The position numbers and the translations under genes were made by a program. 5,556 nt of DNA from an uncultured Lachnospiraceae bacterium (lineage in GTDB: Bacteria; Bacillota; Clostridia; Lachnospirales; Lachnospiraceae), in assembly GCA_937891165.1 (NCBI GenBank), contig CALAEX010000241.1, forward strand, positions 1-5,556. Direction: 5' to 3'. How positions within the stretch are numbered: the first letter of the stretch is position 1; each line of letters starts with the position of its first letter. The notes beneath the pieces are model-generated. The model did no database searches. It was not told the DNA's origin and saw only the letters and a program-made list of their open reading frames with translations. Shown here piece after piece: positions 1-4,625 of this stretch.

Positions 1-782
1 AAAAAGCACATGACATGGGATTGCAAGTTTGGGCATTGATTGACAATTTTGATTCTAATGTAAGTACGTATGAATTATTCTCTTCTTCCAAAGCAAGAAA
101 GTCTTTAATTGACAATATGATGCAAGAAGCAAAAGTGTATGGTTTTGATGGTTGGAATATAGACTTTGAAACATTGGCTTCAGAAACAGGAATTCATTAT
201 ATTCAATTTTTAAAAGAATTGTCGATTCGTTGTAGACAGGAAGGATTGATTTTATCGGTAGATAATCATGTGCCAGCTCCATATAATGAGTTTTATGATT
301 TACAAACCCAAGGAAAAGTAGTGGATTATGTAATTATTATGGCATATGATGAACATTATGCTGGTTCACCCGTAGCAGGTTCCGTAGCTTCTATGAACTT
401 TTTTAAGAAAGCACTGAATGACACATTAGCTAAAATGCCAAAAGAGAGAATTGTAATGGCAGTTCCATTTTATACAAGACTTTGGGCAGAACAAACGGTA
501 GATGGTGTAGTAAAGGTGTCTTCTGAAGCATTGACAATGAGTGGAGCACAAACAGTTTTATCTAGTCGAAATATAAAGCCAGAGTTAGATGAAGCAACAG
601 GTCAAAATTATGCAGAATATGTGGAAAATGGAACTACTTATAAAATTTGGATGGAAGATGTGGATTCTATGAAGCAACGTTTAGAAGTAATTTCTGCTGG
701 GGAAGTAGCTGGTATTGCAGGATGGAGACTTGGATATGGAACACAAGAAATTTGGTCAATGATGGAGCAGTATATTAAATAG
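1..782 (+). CDS. Glycoside hydrolase family 18 protein, C-terminal part (5' end outside window)
   Basis: This is the catalytic part of a GH18 (chitinase/YaaH-like) TIM barrel that probably cleaves a GlcNAc-containing glycan, most likely peptidoglycan. The frame is open back to the window edge (KAHD precedes the Met at 15), so that Met is internal and the true start lies upstream. Numbering from that Met, the active-site motif DGWNIDFE covers residues 45-52. The catalytic acid is Glu52 (codon 168-170). Asn48 replaces the first Asp of the classical DxDxE, which I recall as common in the YaaH-like branch. Other family blocks are MAYDEH with the following GSxxAGSVAS stretch (about residue 109), VPFYTRLW (about 150), and a C-terminal GWRLGYGTQEIW that closes the barrel. 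Any N-terminal signal peptide, LysM or SH3 domain would be outside the window. The next gene is cwlD, which suggests a spore-cortex or wall role, but the substrate is an inference. The family call is secure. Confidence 0.9.
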   Translation, partial: KAHDMGLQVWALIDNFDSNVSTYELFSSSKARKSLIDNMMQEAKVYGFDGWNIDFETLASETGIHYIQFLKELSIRCRQEGLILSVDNHVPAPYNEFYDLQTQGKVVDYVIIMAYDEHYAGSPVAGSVASMNFFKKALNDTLAKMPKERIVMAVPFYTRLWAEQTVDGVVKVSSEALTMSGAQTVLSSRNIKPELDEATGQNYAEYVENGTTYKIWMEDVDSMKQRLEVISAGEVAGIAGWRLGYGTQEIWSMMEQYIK

Positions 783-796
783 TTTTGCCTAAGTAT

Positions 797-826
797 TGTA
801 TGAATTGAGGTATACTATCATAAAAT
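797..826 (+). promoter_or_regulatory. Candidate cwlD promoter (possibly sporulation sigma type)
   Basis: The 112-base AT-rich gap between the GH18 gene and cwlD has no clear terminator and should hold a promoter if cwlD is not simply read through. CATAAAAT at 819-826 matches the sporulation sigma-E -10 consensus CATACAnT at all fixed positions but one. TGTATGA at 797-803 is a poor -35 candidate about 15 bases upstream. A vegetative alternative is TTGAGG at 805-810 with AATAAT at 829-834 (18-base spacer). cwlD is a sporulation gene in Bacillus, which makes the first reading attractive, but the sequence alone does not settle it. Confidence 0.25.
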
Positions 827-881
827 AAAATAATCAAAATTTTTTACTAGTTCTAGATAGAGTAACAGAAGTATTAGAACC

Positions 882-889
882 AGAAAGGA
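882..889 (+). promoter_or_regulatory. Ribosome binding site fixing the TTG start of cwlD
   Basis: AGAAAGGA lies five bases upstream of the TTG at 895-897. No ATG or GTG is near it in this frame, and the predicted protein then begins with a normal basic residue-plus-hydrophobic export signal. This supports TTG as the real start. Confidence 0.65.
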
Positions 890-894
890 TTTGT

Positions 895-1593
895 TTGAAA
901 AGAAAAGCGATTACATTAAGTTTATTAGTGGGAATTTTACTATTTGGTGGAGCTTATGTAAAGCGAATAGAGCAGGAACAAGTTGCGTACACGATGGGAA
1001 ATACTGCTACTGTGGTAGTGATTGATGCAGGACATGGTGGTATTGACCCAGGAAAAGTTGGGGTTAATGATGCTCTAGAAAAAGAGATTAATTTAAATAT
1101 TGCCATGCATTTGAAAGATTTATTAGAGCAAAATGATATTACTGTTGTTATGACAAGGGAGGAAGACAAAGATTTAGCTTCGGAACATGCTTCTAGTAGA
1201 AAGAATGAAGATTTACGGGCTAGAGTGCAATTAATAACAGAAACAGCTCCTATGGTTGTGGTTAGTATTCATCAAAATAGTTATCCAGAAGAAGATGTAG
1301 ATGGAGCACAAGTATTTTATTATTCTGGTTCAGAAGAAGGAAAATTGCTAGGAACTATGATACAAGAACAATTGAAAAAAGAAATAGATGATGGAAATCA
1401 TAGAGTAGCAAAAGCAAATAAGGACTATTATTTATTAAAGCGTTCTAGTAGTCCAGCAGTTATTGTAGAATGTGGATTTTTATCAAATTATAAAGAGGCA
1501 GAGTTGTTAATTACAGAAGAATATCAAAAGAAGCTGGCATTTGCGATTCATCTTGGAATCTTGCAGTATATTGAAACAAAGGATATAAAATAA
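895..1593 (+). CDS. cwlD: N-acetylmuramoyl-L-alanine amidase CwlD (spore cortex)
   Basis: This is a zinc amidase of the Amidase_3 family that cleaves the bond between N-acetylmuramic acid and L-alanine. CwlD acts with the deacetylase PdaA to make muramic delta-lactam, the mark by which germination enzymes recognise spore cortex. The 232 residues fit CwlD (about 237 in Bacillus subtilis). Residues 2-4 are basic and 5-22 form a hydrophobic export signal or membrane anchor; the catalytic domain covers about 40-228. Visible zinc ligands are His47 (IDAGHGG), Glu62 (EKEINL) and His126 (SIHQN), and the catalytic Glu192 is in VIVECGFLSN. The EDKDLA ... EDLRARV stretch (residues 90-111) and the C-terminal EEYQKKLA are characteristic of CwlD rather than generic amidases. 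Translation starts at TTG. The gene is followed after 20 bases by the Sua5 gene, probably on one transcript, and preceded by a GH18 wall hydrolase. Confidence 0.9.
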   Translation: MKRKAITLSLLVGILLFGGAYVKRIEQEQVAYTMGNTATVVVIDAGHGGIDPGKVGVNDALEKEINLNIAMHLKDLLEQNDITVVMTREEDKDLASEHASSRKNEDLRARVQLITETAPMVVVSIHQNSYPEEDVDGAQVFYYSGSEEGKLLGTMIQEQLKKEIDDGNHRVAKANKDYYLLKRSSSPAVIVECGFLSNYKEAELLITEEYQKKLAFAIHLGILQYIETKDIK

Positions 1594-1613
1594 AAGTTAA
1601 AGGTAGAAAGAGA

Positions 1614-2672
1614 ATGGAAACCAAAATAATAAAAATAGATAGAAAGCATCTAGATAAGGCTTTAATAGAAGAAGCAGGAAAGCTTTTAGCAGAGGGTGCT
1701 TTAGTGGCATTTCCAACAGAAACCGTATATGGTCTTGGTGGAGATGGATTAAAAGAGGACGTAGCAGAAAAGATTTATAGGGCAAAGGGAAGACCTTCGG
1801 ATAATCCATTGATTTTGCATATTGCAGAGTTGTCTGCATTAGAAGTGTTAGCGGTGGATATTCCAGAGTTGGCATATCGTTTAGCCGAAAAGTTTTGGCC
1901 AGGACCACTTACTATGATTTTAAAAAAGAGTAGTATTGTTCCTTATGCAGTCACAGGTGGATTAGATACGGTAGCAATTCGTATGCCATCTGATGAAATT
2001 GCAAGAGAGATTATAAAAGAATCAGGTACTTATATTGCTGCTCCGAGTGCGAATTCTTCTAGCAGACCAAGTCCTACAAAAGCAGAGCATGTCATAGAAG
2101 ATTTATTTGGGAAAATAGATATGATAGTAGATGGTGGTGATTCTGATATAGGATTGGAATCTTCGATTATTGATTTATCTGGTGAAGTTCCAATGATTTT
2201 GCGTCCAGGATTTATTACAAAAGAAGATTTTGAAGAAATTGTAGCAAAAGTAGAGTATGATAAAGCAGTACTTGCCAAAAAAATGCAAGAGTCAATAGTA
2301 GCAAAAGCTCCAGGGATGAAATATCGTCATTATGCTCCAAAGGGGCAGATTACAATTGTAGAAGGTAAAGAGGCAAAGGTAGCAAATACTATCAATGCTT
2401 TCGTAAAGGAAGCAGAGCAAAAAGGAGTGAGAGTTGCCGTGCTTTGTGCGGAAGAAACAAAAGAGAACTATCAATGTAAGCATATTTATTCTCTTGGTTC
2501 TTTGAAACAGGAAAAAGAAATGGGAGCTCATTTGTTTGCCACATTGCGTTCTTTTGATAAAGATGGAATGGAAGTTATTTATTCTGAGAGCTTTGAGCAG
2601 ACAAAATTAGCAAAAGCTATTATGAATCGTTTGCGAAAGGCAGCAGGATATCAAACAATAACTTGTGAATAA
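1614..2672 (+). CDS. ywlC: L-threonylcarbamoyladenylate synthase, Sua5/YwlC type
   Basis: This cytoplasmic enzyme condenses L-threonine, bicarbonate and ATP to threonylcarbamoyl-AMP, the donor that TsaB/TsaD/TsaE use to make t6A37 in ANN-decoding tRNAs. The 352 residues match the long two-domain Sua5/YwlC form (346 in B. subtilis), not the short TsaC. The YrdC domain (about 17-203) shows FPTETVYGLG at 33-42, the nucleotide/substrate loop KGRPSDNPL at 58-66, WPGPLT at 95-100 and the SAN motif at 145-147 followed by RPSPT. The linker motif APGMKYRHYAP (232-242), which closes over the active site in Sua5, is intact. The Sua5 C-terminal domain spans about 245-345. The ATG at 1614 starts the first beta strand; the binding site upstream is only modest (AAAGG at 1599-1603, or the AG-rich run closer in). 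It lies between cwlD and rpiB. In Bacillus ywlE separates ywlC from rpiB; no such phosphatase gene is present here. Confidence 0.94.
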   Translation: METKIIKIDRKHLDKALIEEAGKLLAEGALVAFPTETVYGLGGDGLKEDVAEKIYRAKGRPSDNPLILHIAELSALEVLAVDIPELAYRLAEKFWPGPLTMILKKSSIVPYAVTGGLDTVAIRMPSDEIAREIIKESGTYIAAPSANSSSRPSPTKAEHVIEDLFGKIDMIVDGGDSDIGLESSIIDLSGEVPMILRPGFITKEDFEEIVAKVEYDKAVLAKKMQESIVAKAPGMKYRHYAPKGQITIVEGKEAKVANTINAFVKEAEQKGVRVAVLCAEETKENYQCKHIYSLGSLKQEKEMGAHLFATLRSFDKDGMEVIYSESFEQTKLAKAIMNRLRKAAGYQTITCE

Positions 2673-2681
2673 TAATACAAA

Positions 2682-2690
2682 AGGAAAGGA
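2682..2690 (+). promoter_or_regulatory. Ribosome binding site of rpiB
   Basis: AGGAAAGGA precedes an in-frame GTG at 2698 (7 bases) and ATG at 2701 (10 bases). It excludes the far upstream in-frame GTG at 2665, which overlaps the Sua5 stop, would place this site inside the coding region, and would add a lysine- and asparagine-rich tail absent from the family. Confidence 0.7.
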
Positions 2691-2700
2691 AGATGTAGTG

Positions 2701-3129
2701 ATGATAGCTTTAGGATGTGACCATGGTGGTTATGATTTAATGCAGGAGGTAATAGCTCATTTAGAAAAAAGAGGACTTGAGTATAAAAATTTTGGTACTT
2801 ATACAAAAGATTCTTGTGATTATCCAGAGTTTGCTCATGCGGTAGCTCATGCGGTAGCGGATGGAGAATGCGAAAAAGGTATTTTAATTTGTGGTACAGG
2901 TATTGGTATTTCGATTGCAGCCAATAAGGTAGAAGGAATTCGTTGTGCACTGTGTCATGATTGTTTTAGTGCAAAAGCAACAAGAGAGCATAATAATTCC
3001 AATGTACTTGCGATGGGTGGAAGAATTATTGGACCTGGACATGCATTAGACATTGTGGATTTATTTTTAGATACTCCATTTTCTAATGATGAAAGACATA
3101 TTAGACGTATTGCAAAAATAGAAGAATAA
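2701..3129 (+). CDS. rpiB: Ribose-5-phosphate isomerase B
   Basis: This enzyme interconverts ribose 5-phosphate and ribulose 5-phosphate in the non-oxidative pentose phosphate pathway, as a cytoplasmic dimer of the RpiB/LacAB fold. From the ATG at 2701 it has 142 residues, close to the usual 145-150; the GTG one codon earlier is an equally reasonable start. The N-terminal strand IALGCDHGGY (2-11) carries the substrate-binding Asp7-His8. The active-site loop ICGTGIGISIAANK (63-76) contains Cys64, equivalent to catalytic Cys66 of E. coli RpiB. His97 in REHNNSNVLAMG (95-106) matches the ring-opening histidine. Cys64 and the IRCALCHD block favour RpiB over galactose-6-phosphate isomerase subunits LacA/LacB, but these are related and allose-6-phosphate activity is possible. 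It is the last gene of the likely cwlD-ywlC-rpiB transcript and is followed within 13 bases by a hairpin terminator. A 12-base tandem duplication (2833-2856) encodes AHAVAHAV without changing family length. Confidence 0.93.
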   Translation: MIALGCDHGGYDLMQEVIAHLEKRGLEYKNFGTYTKDSCDYPEFAHAVAHAVADGECEKGILICGTGIGISIAANKVEGIRCALCHDCFSAKATREHNNSNVLAMGGRIIGPGHALDIVDLFLDTPFSNDERHIRRIAKIEE

Positions 3130-3136
3130 TTAGTAT

Positions 3137-3213
3137 AAAAAAAGGGTATCGAGAAATAGAACCAATATAAGCAAGGCTTTTATCTATTTCCCGATTATCC
3201 CTTATCTTTTTAT
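3137..3213. terminator. Bidirectional intrinsic terminator between rpiB and yoeB
   Basis: An imperfect inverted repeat pairs 3142-3160 with 3183-3203. The base AAGGG pairs with CCCTT, then TCG with CGA, then GAAATAGA with TCTATTTC, with small bulges between. The loop holds a short inner hairpin (AAGC/GCTT at 3169-3179). On the minus strand the stem is followed by seven T's (complement of 3137-3143), a good terminator for yefM-yoeB, whose stop codon is seven bases away. On the plus strand the stem is followed by ATCTTTTTATCT, a somewhat weaker T tract, which would end the rpiB transcript. Convergent genes sharing one hairpin is a common arrangement. Confidence 0.75.
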
Positions 3214-3482
3214 CTATCATTGTAATGGTCTTTACAAGCATATATTTCAATAATATCATTTTCTAGTATTTTGTAGATGAGTCGGTCTTTTTCATTGATT
3301 CTTCTGGAGAAAAATCCTTGAAGATTACCTTTTAATGCTTCAGGTTTGCCTTCTCCTTCTAAAGCACCATTTCTCATAATATCCATAATTAATTTATTAA
3401 TTTTTTTTAGTGTTTTTTTATCTTGAGTCTGCCAATACATATATTCGTCCCAAGCTTGTTCTGTGAATTGTGGTCTACTCAT
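3210..3482 (-). CDS. yoeB: YoeB/Txe-family mRNA interferase toxin
   Basis: This is the toxin of a type II toxin-antitoxin pair, an RelE-superfamily ribosome-dependent endoribonuclease that cuts mRNA in the A site when freed from its antitoxin. It has 90 residues (84 in E. coli YoeB) and aligns along its whole length by eye. Shared blocks are AWDEYMYWQ (10-18), KKINKLI (26-32), GKPEALKGNLQGFFSRRI (45-62), DRLIY (66-70) and ACKDHY (82-87). The residues equivalent to E. coli Glu46, Arg65, His83 and Tyr84 are present as Glu48, Arg67, His86 and Tyr87, so the toxin looks catalytically intact. Its ATG lies inside the antitoxin's last codons (ATGAGTAG, 8-base overlap), implying translational coupling and expression only after antitoxin synthesis. 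No frameshift or truncation is seen. Confidence 0.93.
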   Translation of the reverse strand: MSRPQFTEQAWDEYMYWQTQDKKTLKKINKLIMDIMRNGALEGEGKPEALKGNLQGFFSRRINEKDRLIYKILENDIIEIYACKDHYNDR

Positions 3483-3738
3483 TCTCTAGTGCCTCTAGTT
3501 CTTCCATAGTTTTTACAATGACACGCCCTTGTTTTGCTTGTTCTATAGATAGATTTAATTTATGCATATATTCAGAATTTTTTTTAATTCGTTGGAGTTC
3601 ATTATATTCATCTTCGCTTATTAAAACAACATTTTTTTTCTTTGGTCGAGTAATAATAATACTATCCCCATTGATGGCTTTTTCAATATAATATTTTAAA
3701 TTAGCTTTTAAATCGGTTGCAACAGTTGCAGTTATCAT
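3475..3738 (-). CDS. yefM: YefM/Phd-family antitoxin
   Basis: This 87-residue antitoxin neutralises the adjacent YoeB-like toxin and represses its own promoter. The N-terminal half (about 1-52) is the PhdYefM DNA-binding and dimerisation fold, with ATVATDLKANL at the start and the signature DSIIITRPKKKNVVLISEDEYNEL split over residues 25-48. The charged C-terminal half (about 55-87) would be the flexible toxin-wrapping, protease-sensitive tail. A perfect AGGAGG (plus-strand CCTCCT at 3745-3750) lies six bases upstream of the chosen ATG. Another ATG at 3743-3741 is out of frame and too close to this site. The antitoxin is first in the operon, as in E. coli yefM-yoeB, and ends inside the toxin start. 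The promoter and repeated operator sites lie immediately upstream. Confidence 0.92.
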   Translation of the reverse strand: MITATVATDLKANLKYYIEKAINGDSIIITRPKKKNVVLISEDEYNELQRIKKNSEYMHKLNLSIEQAKQGRVIVKTMEELEALENE

Positions 3739-3760
3739 AACATACCTCCTTTTCTGAAAT

Positions 3761-3801
3761 AAATACTTTATTTGGTATTATATAAAATACTTTATTTCGT
3801 A
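3761..3801 (-). repeat. Tandem 17-bp repeats, probable YefM operator
   Basis: AAATACTTTATTTGGTA (3761-3777) and AAATACTTTATTTCGTA (3785-3801) are direct repeats with one mismatch, 24 bases from start to start. The first copy also sits in a near-perfect palindrome, AAATAAA-TAC-TTTATTT (3757-3773). They cover the predicted transcription start and early leader of yefM-yoeB, where a bound antitoxin or antitoxin-toxin complex would block transcription. The operator role is an inference from position and from autoregulation known in the family. Confidence 0.65.
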
Positions 3802-3806
3802 CTTAT

Positions 3807-3835
3807 ATTATAAATGGAGTTATATGAATTTGCAA
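3807..3835 (-). promoter_or_regulatory. Promoter of yefM-yoeB
   Basis: Read on the minus strand: TTGCAA (3835-3830) as -35, a 17-base spacer, then a perfect TATAAT (3812-3807) as -10. Transcription would start near 3800, leaving a leader of about 60 bases before the antitoxin ATG. The -35 box is only 4 of 6 to TTGACA, but spacing and -10 box are ideal for the housekeeping sigma factor. Confidence 0.75.
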
Positions 3836-3851
3836 CAAAATTTTTAAGGTT

Positions 3852-4457
3852 TTACACAGAAGCTTTAGTATAAGGTGCAAGTTCTAATCGAATAAAATAA
3901 CCTTTATCATGGTCACAGACAGGACATTTTTCTGGTACTTGTGTACTGTGAATTACATTTCCACAATTTAAACATATCCAATCGCAAGCGATATCAGAAA
4001 TAAAAAGTTTATTATTTTCTAACAGGTCTGCAAAATAGGCAAAGCGGTTTGCGTGAGTTTTTTCTACTTCTGCGATTAATTTAAAATGAGCAGCTACTTT
4101 TGGAAATCCTTCTTTAGAAGCAACTTCTGCAAAATGTTTATAGACATCTTCATATTCTTCTAATTCGTTATGTTCTGCAAAACGTAATAATTGAATAACG
4201 GATTTTGTAATATCTACTGGATAAGTGCCATCAATAGAAATGGTCTCTCCTGCTAATTCTTTTAGATGTTGATAGAAAATTTCTGCATGTTCTTTTTCTT
4301 GCTCTGCAGTAAAATGGAATATTTCGGAAATAACGTAAAGATTTTCTTGTTTTGCCTGTTCTTTTGCAAACGTATAACGGTTTCTTGCTTGACTTTCTCC
4401 TGCAAAAGCACGCATTAAGTTTTTCATAGTTTCGCTGTTTTTGAAATCAACTGACAT
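3852..4457 (-). CDS. rbr: Rubrerythrin
   Basis: Rubrerythrin is a cytoplasmic non-haem iron peroxidase that reduces hydrogen peroxide to water in anaerobes, with electrons passing through its rubredoxin-like domain. The 201 residues fit the classical form (191 in Desulfovibrio vulgaris). The ferritin-like four-helix domain (about 5-147) shows di-iron ligands Glu21 (GESQARNRY), Glu54 and His57 (EKEH), Glu98 and Glu101 (NELEEYEDVY), and Glu132 and His135 (EKTH). The C-terminal rubredoxin-like domain (about 156-192) has both iron knuckles, CLNCG at 162-166 and CPVC at 178-181. The start is supported by GAGGT (plus-strand ACCTC at 4467-4471) nine bases upstream. An extra Cys158 near the first knuckle is not a known ligand. 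The gene diverges from the TIM barrel gene and lies upstream of yefM on the same strand, with no clear terminator between them. PerR control is usual for the family, but no good PerR box is visible. Confidence 0.95.
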   Translation of the reverse strand: MSVDFKNSETMKNLMRAFAGESQARNRYTFAKEQAKQENLYVISEIFHFTAEQEKEHAEIFYQHLKELAGETISIDGTYPVDITKSVIQLLRFAEHNELEEYEDVYKHFAEVASKEGFPKVAAHFKLIAEVEKTHANRFAYFADLLENNKLFISDIACDWICLNCGNVIHSTQVPEKCPVCDHDKGYFIRLELAPYTKASV

Positions 4458-4502
4458 AAATAATTTACCTCATTTTCTTTCATTTTTAATAAAAGTATGC
4501 TC

Positions 4503-4521
4503 ATAATTCAAAGAAACTATA
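4503..4521 (-). promoter_or_regulatory. Candidate rbr promoter element with overlapping inverted repeat
   Basis: On the minus strand TATAGT (4521-4516) is a 5-of-6 match to the -10 consensus, about 60 bases before the rubrerythrin start, but no good -35 box lies 17 bases upstream. An imperfect inverted repeat, ATAGTT-N6-AATTAT (one mismatch between arms), overlaps it at 4520-4503 and could be a repressor site. An alternative promoter is TTGAAT (4511-4506) with TAAAAA (4488-4483). The choice is uncertain. Confidence 0.25.
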
Positions 4522-4561
4522 CGAGGGGGACTTATTTGATTTGGTTAAAAAATAGAAAAGC

Positions 4562-4604
4562 TTTCAAAAAATGTTTGACAGTGATAAAATGGAATAAATA
4601 ATTT
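4562..4604 (+). promoter_or_regulatory. Promoter region of the sugar isomerase-like gene
   Basis: Two readings overlap. An extended -10, TGATAAAAT (4582-4590; TG-N-TAAAAT, 5 of 6), has a weak TTTCAA -35 at 4562-4567 and would start transcription near 4597. Alternatively a perfect TTGACA -35 (4575-4580) pairs with ATAATT (4598-4603) at 17 bases, but transcription would then start almost on the ribosome binding site at 4612. I favour the first for that reason. Confidence 0.45.
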
Positions 4605-4611
4605 GAGATTT

Positions 4612-4617
4612 AGGAGG
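4612..4617 (+). promoter_or_regulatory. Ribosome binding site selecting the ATG at 4626
   Basis: A perfect AGGAGG lies eight bases upstream of the ATG at 4626 and only two bases upstream of an in-frame TTG at 4620. The spacing rules out the TTG. Confidence 0.85.
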
Positions 4618-4625
4618 TTTTGTAT

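Noticed and set aside
792..816. Hairpin AGTAT/ATACT after the GH18 stop as a terminator
   Set aside because: It has only five A/T-rich pairs, a 15-base loop and no T tract after it.
1597..1908. Minus-strand open frame opposite the start of ywlC
   Set aside because: It is a Leu/Phe-rich shadow of a well-supported gene, with no family resemblance.
2665..2700. Upstream GTG start for rpiB at 2665
   Set aside because: It overlaps the Sua5 stop codon, adds about 12 residues absent from the RpiB family, and would bury the good ribosome binding site at 2682-2690 inside the gene.
3470..3691. Plus-strand open frame of 73 codons opposite yefM
   Set aside because: It is antisense to a clear antitoxin gene, is Ser/Phe-rich low-complexity sequence, and has no ribosome binding site.
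3757..3801. AT-rich repeats upstream of yefM as CRISPR or iteron repeats
   Set aside because: There are only two copies, a spacer too short for CRISPR, and they sit exactly in a toxin-antitoxin promoter, so an operator explains them better.
4620..4625. TTG start at 4620 for the isomerase-like gene
   Set aside because: It lies only two bases after AGGAGG; the ATG at 4626 has ideal spacing.
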